Positions 15,761 through 25,675 are shown, counted from the stretch's first letter. The stretch is DNA of 64,000 nucleotides from Winogradskyella eckloniae (GCF_013249045.1 NZ_JABRWP010000001.1:372001-436000), one strand, 5' to 3'. The notes: generated by a model from the letters alone, not told the origin. Numbers and translations: made by a program.

Positions 15761-17067
15761 TGGATATAAAACGCAAAGAATTATTAGTCACTAGCTTTGG
15801 ATTATTTTCCTTGTTTTTTGGTGCAGGTAATTTATTAATTCCGCCATTATTAGGTTATAAAGCTGGTAGTGATTGGTTTTTGATTATTATAGGTTTTATG
15901 ATTACTGCAGTAGTTATTCCTATTTTCGGCATACTAGCACATGCCAGACTTCAAGGAACGTTGTTTGATTTCGGGAAAAAAGTATCGCCTACGTTTAGTT
16001 TAATTTATTGTATTTTAATTTATGTGATTGCTGTGGCCATTCCGTCGCCAAGAACAGCGGCTGCGACTCATGAGATTGCGGTTTTTCCGGCTTTTGGGAC
16101 AAGTCCGTTGTTAACTAGTGCCATCTATTTTTCCTTAGTATTAGTATTTGTGCTTAATCGTTCTAAAATATTAAATCTTATCGGAAAATTTCTAACGCCA
16201 TTTATCGTCATTATGTTAATGGCTGTTATTAGTATTGCCTTATTTTCTTCAGAATTTAATACAGGAATTTCACAATTTGAAACACCAATTGTTACTGGAA
16301 TATTAGAAGGGTATCAAACCTTTGATGCTATTGGTGCAGTCGTTGTTGGTGCTGTTATCATTGTATCTTTAAATTTTGATAATATGGCTGTTGAAGCCTA
16401 TGAGTTTAAACGTACACTAATTAGAAAATCTGGTATTATCGCAGGTTTAGGGCTCTTTATGATTTATGCTGGATTAATTGCTATTGGTGCTTATTACAGT
16501 TCAGATATTACGGTTAACGGAGAATTGAGTAATGATATGCAACGTGCAAACTTATTGCGCGCTATTAGTATTTCGTCTTTGGGTAAATTTGGGAATACGG
16601 TTTTAAGCATTCTTATTTCTTTGGCGTGTTTTACAACAGCTATTGGTATTGTTGCAGGTACAGCAGATTATTTTAAAGGTTTGCTTAACGACTCTAAGTT
16701 GGTGTATATTATCACTGCGATATTAGCATGTGTTTTGGGTGTTGGTGTTGGTCAATTAAATTTTAATTCTATAATTGTTGTGGCTGTACCAGTTTTGTTA
16801 CTAATCTATCCTATTACTATAGTCTTAATTTTATTGAATGTGTTACCTCAAAAATTAGCAACATCTTTAGTCTTTAGAGTTGTAGTGGGCATTACATTTT
16901 TGTTTAGTATTCCAGATGTAGTCGGTTTTATGAGCCCTTCAGAAGGATTAAAATCAATAACCAGCTATATTCCTTTTGCAAACTATAGTTTAGGATGGGT
17001 TTTACCTGCTGTAATGTCGTTTTTAGCAACCGCTATTATTCAGAATAATAAATTTTTTAAAAGATAA
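15760..17067 (+). CDS. brnQ: BrnQ branched-chain amino acid:cation symporter
   Basis: The 435 aa protein has about 12 hydrophobic segments and belongs to the LIVCS family, which imports Leu, Ile and Val. Family features include GLFSLFFGAGNLLIPPLLGY at the N-terminus, AIPSPRTAAATHE, and the FDAIGAVVVGAVIIVSLNFD region. The start is GTG at 15760, overlapping the previous TAG by one base (TAGTG). No upstream ATG fits. The coupling to a secreted hydrolase suggests linked peptide breakdown and uptake (inference). Confidence 0.92.
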   Translation: MDIKRKELLVTSFGLFSLFFGAGNLLIPPLLGYKAGSDWFLIIIGFMITAVVIPIFGILAHARLQGTLFDFGKKVSPTFSLIYCILIYVIAVAIPSPRTAAATHEIAVFPAFGTSPLLTSAIYFSLVLVFVLNRSKILNLIGKFLTPFIVIMLMAVISIALFSSEFNTGISQFETPIVTGILEGYQTFDAIGAVVVGAVIIVSLNFDNMAVEAYEFKRTLIRKSGIIAGLGLFMIYAGLIAIGAYYSSDITVNGELSNDMQRANLLRAISISSLGKFGNTVLSILISLACFTTAIGIVAGTADYFKGLLNDSKLVYIITAILACVLGVGVGQLNFNSIIVVAVPVLLLIYPITIVLILLNVLPQKLATSLVFRVVVGITFLFSIPDVVGFMSPSEGLKSITSYIPFANYSLGWVLPAVMSFLATAIIQNNKFFKR

Positions 17068-17128
17068 TTTGTTATATAATTAACATTTTGTGTAAAAAGC
17101 AACTATTTTTTTAATTTTTATGTTTATT

Positions 17129-17151
17129 ACAAATGTCGACTTTACATTTGT
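17129..17151 (+). promoter_or_regulatory. lysC -7 box inside an inverted repeat
   Basis: TACATTTG (17143-17150) matches TAnnTTTG and lies 22 nt before the ATG. It forms most of the right arm of a perfect 8-bp inverted repeat: ACAAATGT (17129-17136), CGACTTT, ACATTTGT (17144-17151). The repeat could be an operator, or coincidence from a short palindrome. A -33 element was not found. Confidence 0.35.
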
Positions 17152-17172
17152 CCTCTAAAAATTTAAAAAGTT

Positions 17173-18501
17173 ATGTTAGTATATAAGTTTGGAGGTACTT
17201 CTGTGGGTTCGGTAGAGAACATGAATCATGTAAAAGATATCATTGGTACTAATGGCAAAAAAATTGTGGTGCTATCTGCAATGTCTGGTACGACTAATGC
17301 TTTGGTCGGAATTTCCGATTTAATAAAAGAAGGGAATACTGAGTTAGCCCAAAAACAGATTATAGAATTACACGACACCTATAAAGAAACCGTTTCTCGT
17401 TTAATACAAGATAATGGTTTACAAAAAGATGTTATTGATTATGTCAATTCTATTTTTGTGACTTTATTAGATAATGCGGCTGAGTCGCATTCCGAATTAC
17501 TTCATAATTCAATCGTAGCCAATGGAGAATTGCTTTCAACCTATATGTTCAGTAAGTTGTTGCAACAACATGGTGTGAGTGCTGGGCTTTTACCTGCTTT
17601 AGAATTTATGAGAATTGATAGAGCAAATGAGCCTGATAATTTCTACATCAAACAGAATTTAGAACGTTTAATGGAAGACCAAAATGAAGCTGATGTTTAT
17701 ATCACACAAGGTTTTATTTGTCTAGATGTTGATGGAAATATTGCAAATTTACAACGTGGTGGCAGTGATTATACAGCAACTATTATTGGTGCTGCAGTTG
17801 AAGCTGAAGAAGTTCAAATATGGACAGATATTGATGGTTTTCATAACAATGACCCTCGTTTTGTAAATGATACTAAAGCATTGTCGCATTTATCTTATGA
17901 CGAAGCCGCTGAGTTGGCATATTTTGGCGCTAAGATTCTGCATCCACAAACTGTAATGCCTGTTTGTAATTTAGATATTCCTTTGCGATTAAAAAATACA
18001 ATGGCACCAAACGCACATGGTACCTTAATAACGAATCAAATTCATGGCGAAGGCATAAAAGCTATTGCAGCAAAAGACGGAATTACAGCAATAAAAATTA
18101 AGTCGGTACGTATGTTATTGGCACACGGATTTTTAAAGAAAGTTTTTGAAATTTTTGAGAAATACGAAACGTCTATAGATATGATTACCACTTCTGAAAT
18201 TGCAGTGTCGTTGACTATTGATAACACAACCCATTTAGAAGCTATAACAGAAGAACTAGAGAAATTTGCAACGGTTGAAGTTGACGATTTTATGAGTATT
18301 GTCTGTTTAGTTGGAAATCATATCATTTATCATCCGGATACACCTGAACTTTTTCAAGTACTCCAAGATGTTAATGTGCGTATGATCGCGTATGGTGGAA
18401 GTAATAACAACATTTCATTGTTAGTCAATACTAGTGATAAGTTAGAAACCTTGCAGAAGTTACAACGTTACGTTTTTGAGTCTACCACAGTAGAGTTATA
18501 A
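17173..18501 (+). CDS. lysC: Aspartate kinase
   Basis: Aspartate kinase catalyses the first step of the Lys, Thr, Met and diaminopimelate pathway. The 442 aa protein starts MLVYKFGGTSVGSVENM, the kinase N-terminal motif. It carries VVLSAMSGTTNAL, QGFICLD, RGGSDYTATIIGAA, WTDIDGFHNNDPR and ELAYFGAKILHPQT, and ends in ACT regulatory domains (from about residue 300). It is monofunctional, with no homoserine dehydrogenase domain. It stands alone between brnQ (same strand, 105 nt gap) and a bidirectional terminator. The ACT domains imply feedback control by an end product. Confidence 0.95.
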   Translation: MLVYKFGGTSVGSVENMNHVKDIIGTNGKKIVVLSAMSGTTNALVGISDLIKEGNTELAQKQIIELHDTYKETVSRLIQDNGLQKDVIDYVNSIFVTLLDNAAESHSELLHNSIVANGELLSTYMFSKLLQQHGVSAGLLPALEFMRIDRANEPDNFYIKQNLERLMEDQNEADVYITQGFICLDVDGNIANLQRGGSDYTATIIGAAVEAEEVQIWTDIDGFHNNDPRFVNDTKALSHLSYDEAAELAYFGAKILHPQTVMPVCNLDIPLRLKNTMAPNAHGTLITNQIHGEGIKAIAAKDGITAIKIKSVRMLLAHGFLKKVFEIFEKYETSIDMITTSEIAVSLTIDNTTHLEAITEELEKFATVEVDDFMSIVCLVGNHIIYHPDTPELFQVLQDVNVRMIAYGGSNNNISLLVNTSDKLETLQKLQRYVFESTTVEL

Positions 18502-18504
18502 ATA

Positions 18505-18538
18505 AAAAAAAGGCGCTTTTTAAAAAGCGCCTTTTTTT
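18505..18538. terminator. Bidirectional terminator after lysC
   Basis: A perfect 34 nt palindrome, A-run-GGCGCTTTTT (to 18521) against AAAAAGCGCC-T-run (from 18522), lies 3 nt after the lysC stop and 14 nt from the stop of the convergent aminopeptidase gene. It serves both. Confidence 0.92.
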
Positions 18539-18552
18539 GTTATTAATTCGAA

Positions 18553-19845
18553 TTAAGCATTCATCAAATCCTCAATTTCTTCTGCTTCAATAGGAATATT
18601 TCCCATTAAATTAAATGGTTCGCCTTTTTCTTGTACAACCACATCATCTTCTAAACGAATACCAAAACCTTCATCAGGAATATAAATGCCAGGTTCTACC
18701 GTAAATACCATATTGGCTTTAATAGGCTCATGTAGTAAACCATAATCGTGTGTATCTAAACCAATATGATGACTTGTACCATGCATAAAATATTTTTTAT
18801 AAGCTGGCCATTTTGGGTCTTCATTTTGTACATCTGCTTTGTCTAATAAGCCAAGGTTTAATAATTGGTCTGTCATAATCTTACCAACTTCTACGTGATA
18901 TGCTTTCCACAACGTACCAGGCACTAATAATTTTGTAGCCTCTTTTTTAACATGATTTACAGCATTATAAACCGCTTTTTGTCGGTCTGTAAATTTTCCT
19001 GAAACTGGAATCGTTCGCGATAAATCACTCTTGTAATTGGCATATTCTGCAGCAATATCAAATAAGATTAAATCGCCAGCTTTACATTCTTGGTTATTTT
19101 CAATATAATGTAAAACGTTAGCGTTATTACCACTTGCAATAATTGGTGTGTATGCAAATCCTTTAGAACGATTTCTAACAAATTCATGTAATAATTCAGC
19201 TTCAATTTCATATTCCCAAACACCAGGTTTTACAAATGGTAAAATTCTTCTAAAACCTTTTTCAGTGATATTACAAGCGTGTTGCATTAAATCTATTTCA
19301 ATCTGGTCTTTTACAGAACGTAAACGTTGTAAAATGGGATTGCTTTTTGCTACACTATGCGCAGGATATTTAGCCAATAACCATTTTGTAAAACGGTCTT
19401 CTCTAGTTTCAGTTTGTACATTAGCTCTGTAATGTTCGTTAGTGTTGATGTAGAATGTATCGCAATAGGTAGAAAGTTCAGCGATTGTTTTTTCTAAATC
19501 CTGTAGCCATAAAACCGTCTTAATTCCACTAGTTTTAAAAGCAGCTTCTTTAGTTAATTTTTCGCCTTCCCAAATAGCGATATGTTCATTAGTTTCTCTT
19601 ACAAATAAAACTTCTTTAAAATCTTCGTTTGGGCAATCTGGAAACAACACCAAAACACTTTCCTCTTGGTCAACACCACTGAGGTAAAAAATATCTCTGT
19701 GCTGCTCAAAAGGCATGGTGCTGTCTGCACTAATGGGATAAATATCGTTAGAATTAAATACAGCTAAGCTATTAGGCTTCATTTGAGAAGCAAAGTTTTT
19801 ACGGTTTTTTATAAAGAGTTTTGAGTCTATTAAATCGTATTTCAT
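18553..19845 (-). CDS. pepP: Xaa-Pro aminopeptidase (M24B)
   Basis: The 430 aa metallopeptidase removes N-terminal residues preceding proline. It has an N-terminal AMP_N domain (about 1-150) and the pita-bread catalytic domain. The metal ligands are visible: two Asp in LILFDIAAEYANYKSDLSRT, His in HGTSHHIGLDTHD, Glu in TVEPGIYIPDEG, and Glu in IRLEDDVVV. There is no signal peptide, so it is cytoplasmic. Length is normal. It is convergent with lysC and divergent from the BNR protein. A GNRA-looped hairpin lies in its 5' leader. Confidence 0.93.
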   Translation of the reverse strand: MKYDLIDSKLFIKNRKNFASQMKPNSLAVFNSNDIYPISADSTMPFEQHRDIFYLSGVDQEESVLVLFPDCPNEDFKEVLFVRETNEHIAIWEGEKLTKEAAFKTSGIKTVLWLQDLEKTIAELSTYCDTFYINTNEHYRANVQTETREDRFTKWLLAKYPAHSVAKSNPILQRLRSVKDQIEIDLMQHACNITEKGFRRILPFVKPGVWEYEIEAELLHEFVRNRSKGFAYTPIIASGNNANVLHYIENNQECKAGDLILFDIAAEYANYKSDLSRTIPVSGKFTDRQKAVYNAVNHVKKEATKLLVPGTLWKAYHVEVGKIMTDQLLNLGLLDKADVQNEDPKWPAYKKYFMHGTSHHIGLDTHDYGLLHEPIKANMVFTVEPGIYIPDEGFGIRLEDDVVVQEKGEPFNLMGNIPIEAEEIEDLMNA

Positions 19846-19864
19846 CAGAAAAATTTATTTTCAG

Positions 19865-19882
19865 TTCCCGAGAAATCGGGAA
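19865..19882. repeat. TTCCCGA-GAAA-TCGGGAA hairpin
   Basis: This perfect 7-bp stem with a GAAA tetraloop lies in the pepP 5' leader, 20 nt from the ATG and downstream of the TATTTTTG box at 19898-19905. It is far more GC-rich than its surroundings. I read it as either a short intergenic repeat unit or a structured leader. No T-run follows on the minus strand, so it is not a simple terminator. Confidence 0.45.
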
Positions 19883-19897
19883 TCTCATTGTATTTCC

Positions 19898-19905
19898 CAA
19901 AAATA
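19898..19905 (-). promoter_or_regulatory. -7 box of pepP
   Basis: TATTTTTG on the minus strand matches TAnnTTTG, 52 nt before the pepP ATG. The closest TTG upstream is only 14 nt away, shorter than usual. Confidence 0.35.
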
Positions 19906-20025
19906 AACAAACAAAACCGCAAGGAAAAACGCAACGCTAGAATCTGTTAAAATTTATGAGACTTTTATCAATGTTCGTTTTGAAATGCTTAATTTCATAG
20001 AATTAAAAATCCAACCACAATAATT

Positions 20026-22863
20026 ATGTCCAAATTCCTCTCGTTTGCCTTACTTTTAAGTTCTTTTTTTGTTTTTTCTCAGCAACCTGCTACTTCTTCA
20101 GAAACCATTAAAGATGCTTTAATTGAAAAGCAAAAAATGCAAGAAACATCTTTAGTGAAAAATGTACCTTTTCAAAATATTGGACCAACAGTTATGAGTG
20201 GTCGTGTGGTAGATGTAGACGTCAATCCGGATGAACCTTCAGAATTTTATGTTGGTTATGCATCAGGTGGTGTGTGGCATACTACAAATAATGGCACAAC
20301 GTTTACGCCTATTTTAGACAGTTCAGATACTCAGAATGTTGGTGATATTGCAGTAGATTGGAAAAACAGAACCATTTGGGTTGGTACAGGAGAAAATAAT
20401 AGCTCAAGGTCTAGTTATGCAGGTATTGGTATTTTAAAATCATCGGATAATGGAGCAACTTGGCAACATGTTGGTTTAGAAGACTCACATCATATTGGAC
20501 GCATTCTTATTAATCCTAAAAATCCTGATGAAGTAATTGTTGGTGTTACTGGTCATTTATATTCTAAAAATGAAGAACGTGGTATTTACAAAACTACAAA
20601 TGGTGGACAAAACTGGACTAAAACTTTGTTTGTAGATAACATGAGTGGGATTATTGACGTGCAATATGCGCCAGATAATTTTAATATCATGTTCGCGTCT
20701 TCTTGGACAAGAGATAGAAAAGCATGGAATTTTACAGGAAACGGAAATAATTCAGCGATTTATAAAAGTACAGATGCAGGCGATACTTGGACAAAAGTTT
20801 CCACAAAAGACAGTGGGTTTCCAGCAGGAGAAGGTGTAGGTAGAATAGGTATTGCTGTTTATGACGAGAATACTATTTATACGATTCATGATAGTCAGTT
20901 TCATAGAAAAGCGCAATCTAAAAAGCGTAAATCTTCAGGATTAACAAAAGAAGATTTTAAAACTATGAGTGTTGATGCTTTTATGAATCTTGACGACAAA
21001 AAACTAAATGCCTATTTAAAAACAAATGGATTTCAAGAAAAATACAGAGCATCAAATGTAAAACAACTCGTTAGTAGCGGAAGTGTAAAGCCTATTGATT
21101 TGGCGCATTATTTAGAAGATGCTAACGCTTTGCTGTTTGATACACCAGTAATTGGTGCTGAGGTTTATAAAAGTACAGATGGTGGAAAATCTTGGAAAAA
21201 AACGCATAATGATTTTATAGATGGTTTATACTATAGTTACGGTTATTATTTTGGAGAAATCAGAGTAGATCCACAAGATGAAAATGGCATTTACATTATG
21301 GGAGTTCCTATTTTAAAATCTAAAGATGGTGGAAAATCATTTACATCCATTAGCAAAGAAAATGTACATGCAGATCATCAGGCACTTTGGGTAAATCCCA
21401 AAAAACAAGGTCATTTAATTGACGGTAATGATGGTGGACTTAACATGAGTTATGACGATGGCGAAAATTGGATTAAACTAAATTCGCCAAGCGTTGGTCA
21501 GTTTTATGCCATTAATGTAGATCATGAAAAACCCTATAATGTCTATGGTGGCCTGCAAGATAATGGTGTTTGGTTTGGTGCAAATAATGCAAAGGAAGAT
21601 AAGAGTTGGCATCAAAGTGGTCAATATCCATGGGAAAGTATAATGGGAGGCGATGGTATGCAAATTCAAATTGATAACAGAGATTCTAATATTGTCTATA
21701 CAGGTTACCAGTTTGGAAACTATTTTAGAATTAATCGTGAAACAGGTGAGCGCAAATATATTCAGCCGAAACATACTTTGGGAGAAACGCCTTATAGATT
21801 TAATTGGCAAACACCAATATTGTTGTCACCACATAATCAAGATATTTTATACTTAGGAGGTAATAAACTAATGCGTTCTATGAATAAAGGTGATGATTTT
21901 GAAGCTATAAGTAACGATTTAACTAATGGCGGAAAAAAGGGAAATGTAGCTTATGGTACTTTAACAACAATTAGCGAGAGTCCTTTTCAATTTGGTCTAA
22001 TTTATACAGGAAGCGATGATGGTGTTATTAGTGTCACAAAAGATGCAGGCGGAAGCTGGACAACAATTTCAAATAATCTACCAAAAGATTTATGGGTCAG
22101 TCGAGTGGTTGCCTCTCAGCATAAAAAAGAACGTGTTTATGTTACATTAAATGGCTACCGTTGGGATGATTTTAGTGTGTATATTTATGTCAGTGAAGAT
22201 TATGGACAAACGTGGACGCGAATAAGTAGTAATATCCCAACGTCTTCTGTGAATGTTATTAAAGAAGATTCTGAAATTGAAAACATATTATATGTAGGTA
22301 CAGATAATGGTGCGTATGTTTCATTTAATAAAGGAATGGTATGGGAAGTGTTTTCAAACGGCATACCAAATGTTGCGGTTCATGACATTGTAATTCAGTC
22401 AACGGCAAAGGATTTACTTCTAGGCACACATGGACGAAGTATTTATAAAACCAATATAGAAGCGCTTCAAACATTAAATACTACGAGTACTCAAGATCAA
22501 ATTACATTTATGAAAATGCCACCAATAAAATATTCTAGACGATGGGGAAGTTCTTGGAGTTCTTGGTATGATGTATTTGAGCCTAAAACTACAGTAACAT
22601 TTTTTAGTGATATTACCGGAGAAAAAACATTAAAAATACTATCTCAAAACGGAGCAGTTTTAAATACAATAGATGTGGATGTCCTCAAGGGGTTTAACTA
22701 TGTAGAATACAATTTAGAGTTAACAGAGAAAGGAAAGAAGGCTATGATTAAGGCAGATAGCAGTCTACACTTTAAGGAAACAGGAAATAAAAAGTACTAT
22801 TTACCAAAAGGTGACTATGAGATTCAGCTCGGAAAGGCAAAAACCAAATTAAAAATTGATTAA
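20026..22863 (+). CDS. Secreted sortilin/VPS10-like BNR-repeat beta-propeller protein
   Basis: The 945 aa secreted protein has a signal peptide (MSKFLSFALLLSSFFVFSQ). It contains many Asp-box repeats of the form S-x-D-x-G-x-x-W: KSSDNGATW, KTTNGGQNW, KSTDAGDTW, KSTDGGKSW, MSYDDGENW, VSEDYGQTW and others, spread over residues about 60-760. They form one or two beta-propellers, as in sortilin/VPS10 and sialidase-like proteins. An inserted non-repeat stretch lies near 295-375. The C-terminal 130 residues are a separate beta domain. No sialidase catalytic set was recognised, so a ligand-binding or unknown hydrolytic role is possible. There is no T9SS tail. Confidence 0.85.
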   Translation: MSKFLSFALLLSSFFVFSQQPATSSETIKDALIEKQKMQETSLVKNVPFQNIGPTVMSGRVVDVDVNPDEPSEFYVGYASGGVWHTTNNGTTFTPILDSSDTQNVGDIAVDWKNRTIWVGTGENNSSRSSYAGIGILKSSDNGATWQHVGLEDSHHIGRILINPKNPDEVIVGVTGHLYSKNEERGIYKTTNGGQNWTKTLFVDNMSGIIDVQYAPDNFNIMFASSWTRDRKAWNFTGNGNNSAIYKSTDAGDTWTKVSTKDSGFPAGEGVGRIGIAVYDENTIYTIHDSQFHRKAQSKKRKSSGLTKEDFKTMSVDAFMNLDDKKLNAYLKTNGFQEKYRASNVKQLVSSGSVKPIDLAHYLEDANALLFDTPVIGAEVYKSTDGGKSWKKTHNDFIDGLYYSYGYYFGEIRVDPQDENGIYIMGVPILKSKDGGKSFTSISKENVHADHQALWVNPKKQGHLIDGNDGGLNMSYDDGENWIKLNSPSVGQFYAINVDHEKPYNVYGGLQDNGVWFGANNAKEDKSWHQSGQYPWESIMGGDGMQIQIDNRDSNIVYTGYQFGNYFRINRETGERKYIQPKHTLGETPYRFNWQTPILLSPHNQDILYLGGNKLMRSMNKGDDFEAISNDLTNGGKKGNVAYGTLTTISESPFQFGLIYTGSDDGVISVTKDAGGSWTTISNNLPKDLWVSRVVASQHKKERVYVTLNGYRWDDFSVYIYVSEDYGQTWTRISSNIPTSSVNVIKEDSEIENILYVGTDNGAYVSFNKGMVWEVFSNGIPNVAVHDIVIQSTAKDLLLGTHGRSIYKTNIEALQTLNTTSTQDQITFMKMPPIKYSRRWGSSWSSWYDVFEPKTTVTFFSDITGEKTLKILSQNGAVLNTIDVDVLKGFNYVEYNLELTEKGKKAMIKADSSLHFKETGNKKYYLPKGDYEIQLGKAKTKLKID

Positions 22864-22910
22864 TTAGGTATCTAGATTAAATTGATTCTAAATAATTTAA
22901 TTATCTGTCT

Positions 22911-22947
22911 GTGCAGTTGCCTAAAAGGCAATTGCACTGTATCTTTG
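22911..22947 (+). promoter_or_regulatory. sdh operon promoter with 12-bp inverted repeat
   Basis: TTG (22917-22919) and TATCTTTG (22940-22947) are 20 nt apart, a good Bacteroidota promoter 26 nt before the sdhC ATG. Spanning the -33 box and spacer is a hairpin or operator: GTGCAGTTGCCT (22911-22922), AAA, AGGCAATTGCAC (22926-22937), with a single G-T mismatch. Its overlap with the promoter suggests a regulator site. It could alternatively terminate the upstream transcript, but no T-run follows. Confidence 0.6.
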
Positions 22948-22973
22948 TTAGACTAAAATAAATTAGAACTACA

Positions 22974-23648
22974 ATGAGCGGAATTCTAAATTCTTCGATT
23001 GGAAGAAAGTTTGCCATGGCACTTTCGGCACTCTTCCTAATGATTTTCTTATTACAACATTTTGCAATTAACTTATTATCTGTATTTAGCGCAGATACTT
23101 TTAATGAAGTATCGCATTTTATGGGTACGTTTTGGGCGGTTCAATATGTGATGCAACCCGTATTAATTTTTGGAGTTATTTTCCATTTTGTAATGGGATT
23201 TGTACTAGAGCTGAAAAATAATAAAGCGAGACAAGTGAGTTATGCAAAAAATAATGGTGCTGCAAACTCGTCTTGGATGAGTAGAAACATGATCTGGAGC
23301 GGTTTAGCAATATTGGCTTTTATCGTTTTACACTTTATTGATTTTTGGATTCCAGAAATAAATACAAAATATATTGTTGGTGATATGTCGGGCTTACACA
23401 ATGGTGAGTTTAGATATTTTCATGAGTTAGTAGAAAAATTTCATAGTCCACTTAGAGTAGGTGCTTATGTTATAGCATTTATCTTTCTAGCCTTGCACTT
23501 ATTACATGGTTTTAATTCTGCATTTCAATCTGTAGGAGCAAATAATAAGTATACAAAAGGAATGAAAACTTTCAGTAAAGTTTATGCTATAGGAATACCG
23601 TTAGGTTTCATCTTTATTGCATTATTTCATCATTTAACAGGACACTAA
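22974..23648 (+). CDS. sdhC: Succinate dehydrogenase cytochrome b subunit
   Basis: The 224 aa membrane anchor has five hydrophobic segments and is the Bacteroidota-type diheme cytochrome b (single large subunit, as in the B. subtilis/Wolinella class), instead of separate SdhC and SdhD. It opens with SSIGRKFAMALSALFLMIFL. Likely heme histidines are in LLQHFAINL, IFHFVMGF, VLHFIDFW and ALHLLHGFNSA. It transfers electrons from succinate to menaquinone. It is followed after 12 nt by sdhA. Confidence 0.94.
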   Translation: MSGILNSSIGRKFAMALSALFLMIFLLQHFAINLLSVFSADTFNEVSHFMGTFWAVQYVMQPVLIFGVIFHFVMGFVLELKNNKARQVSYAKNNGAANSSWMSRNMIWSGLAILAFIVLHFIDFWIPEINTKYIVGDMSGLHNGEFRYFHELVEKFHSPLRVGAYVIAFIFLALHLLHGFNSAFQSVGANNKYTKGMKTFSKVYAIGIPLGFIFIALFHHLTGH

Positions 23649-23660
23649 AAAATTGCTTTT

Positions 23661-25673
23661 ATGGCTTTAGATTCAAAAATACCAAAAGGTCCAATTAAAG
23701 ATAAATGGACGGACTATAAAAATCATATAGACTTAGTAAACCCAGCAAACAAGCGTAATATAGATGTTATTATTGTGGGTACCGGTTTAGCAGGTGGATC
23801 TGCTGCTGCAACATTAGCAGAACTAGGTTATAATGTAAAAGCGTTTTGCTTTCAAGATTCACCAAGACGTGCACACTCTATTGCGGCACAAGGCGGAATT
23901 AACGCAGCTAAGAATTACCAAGGTGATGGCGATTCTACCTATAGATTATTTTATGATACTGTAAAAGGTGGAGATTATCGTTCTCGTGAAGCTAATGTTT
24001 ATCGTTTAGCTGAGGTATCTGCAAATATTATTGACCAATGTGTGGCGCAAGGTGTTCCTTTTGCTCGTGAATATGGTGGATTATTAGACAACCGTTCTTT
24101 TGGTGGTGTACTGGTATCAAGAACGTTTTATGCTGCAGGTCAAACAGGACAACAACTATTGTTAGGCGCTTATTCTGCTATGAACCGTCAAATTGGTCGT
24201 GGTAAAATTAAAATGTACAACCGTCACGAAATGTTAGACGTTGTAAAAGTCGATGGAAAAGCGCGAGGCATTATAACACGTAACTTAATAACTGGTGAAA
24301 TAGAAAGACACTCAGCTCATGCTGTTGTTTTAGGAACAGGTGGTTATGGTAATGTGTTTTTCTTATCAACTAATGCGATGGGAAGTAATGTAACCGCAGC
24401 ATGGAAAGCACACAAACGTGGAGCTTACTTTGCTAACCCTTGTTACACTCAAATTCACCCTACATGTATACCAGTTTCTGGAGATCATCAGTCTAAATTA
24501 ACTTTGATGTCGGAGTCATTACGTAACGATGGACGTATTTGGGTACCTAAAAAGATGGAAGACGTTGAGGCCATCAGAAATAAAACATTAAAACCAAAAG
24601 ATATCGCTGAAGAGGATAGAGATTATTATCTAGAGCGTCGTTATCCTGCATTTGGTAATTTAGTACCTAGAGATGTTGCGTCTCGTGCAGCAAAAGAACG
24701 ATGTGATGCAGGTTTTGGTGTAAATGCAACAGGTGAGGCTGTATTTTTAGATTTTGCTTCTGCAATAACACGATACGGAAAAGAACAAGCGCACGTAAAA
24801 GGACTAAATGAAAATGACGCTGCTTTAGTTAAGAAGTTAGGGCAAGAAGTTGTTAAAAATAAATATGGAAACTTATTCCAAATGTATGAGAAGATTGTAG
24901 ATCAAGATCCATACAACACACCAATGATGATTTATCCTGCAGTACACTACACCATGGGAGGTGTTTGGGTAGATTATAACCTAATGACTACTGTGCCAGG
25001 ACTGTACTGTATTGGTGAAGCTAATTTCTCAGATCATGGTGCTAACAGATTAGGAGCTTCTGCATTAATGCAAGGTTTAGCAGATGGCTATTTTGTATTG
25101 CCTTATACAATTGGTGATTATTTGTCTAATGATATACGTACTGGACCTATTTCTACAGAAACAAAAGAGTTTGAAGACGCAGAGAATGAAGTTAGAGAGA
25201 AATTAAATTTCTTTGTTACAAATGAAGGCCAACATTCTGTAGATTATTTCCATAAGAAATTAGGAAAAATAATGTGGAACAAAGTAGGTATGTCCCGTAA
25301 TGTAAAAGGATTAACTGAAGCTATAGCCGAAATCAAAGAGCTAAGAGCGCAATTCTGGAAAGATGTAAAAGTACCAGGAACTAACGAGGAATACAACGAA
25401 GAGTTGGCAAAAGCTGGTAGAGTAGCAGATTTCTTAGAATTAGGAGAATTATTTGCAAAAGATGCTTTAAACAGAGAAGAATCTTGTGGTGGACACTTTA
25501 GAGAAGACTCCGTAGAATTAGACGGAGAACAAAAAGGTGAAGCTTTACGAGACGATGAAAATTTTGCTTATGTAGCAGCTTGGGAATATAAAGGTGAACC
25601 TAGCGATGCTGTTTTGCATAAAGAGCAATTAGAGTTTAAGGATATAGAATTAAAACAAAGAAGTTACAAATAA
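23661..25673 (+). CDS. sdhA: Succinate dehydrogenase flavoprotein subunit
   Basis: The 670 aa catalytic subunit oxidises succinate to fumarate in the TCA cycle. Features: FAD-binding [20 protein letters not shown] near the N-terminus; the covalent FAD histidine in [18 protein letters not shown]; the active-site region [30 protein letters not shown]; and [15 protein letters not shown]. Residues [17 protein letters not shown] and ARTFY-type segments are as in the non-classical SdhABC (class B) enzymes. Length is typical for this type. Confidence 0.96.
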   Translation: MALDSKIPKGPIKDKWTDYKNHIDLVNPANKRNIDVIIVGTGLAGGSAAATLAELGYNVKAFCFQDSPRRAHSIAAQGGINAAKNYQGDGDSTYRLFYDTVKGGDYRSREANVYRLAEVSANIIDQCVAQGVPFAREYGGLLDNRSFGGVLVSRTFYAAGQTGQQLLLGAYSAMNRQIGRGKIKMYNRHEMLDVVKVDGKARGIITRNLITGEIERHSAHAVVLGTGGYGNVFFLSTNAMGSNVTAAWKAHKRGAYFANPCYTQIHPTCIPVSGDHQSKLTLMSESLRNDGRIWVPKKMEDVEAIRNKTLKPKDIAEEDRDYYLERRYPAFGNLVPRDVASRAAKERCDAGFGVNATGEAVFLDFASAITRYGKEQAHVKGLNENDAALVKKLGQEVVKNKYGNLFQMYEKIVDQDPYNTPMMIYPAVHYTMGGVWVDYNLMTTVPGLYCIGEANFSDHGANRLGASALMQGLADGYFVLPYTIGDYLSNDIRTGPISTETKEFEDAENEVREKLNFFVTNEGQHSVDYFHKKLGKIMWNKVGMSRNVKGLTEAIAEIKELRAQFWKDVKVPGTNEEYNEELAKAGRVADFLELGELFAKDALNREESCGGHFREDSVELDGEQKGEALRDDENFAYVAAWEYKGEPSDAVLHKEQLEFKDIELKQRSYK

Positions 25674-25675
25674 AT

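Noticed and set aside
22911..22937. Terminator of the BNR-protein gene
   Set aside because: The stem is good, but no T-run follows on the plus strand and it overlaps the sdh -33 region. An operator or promoter-linked role fits better.
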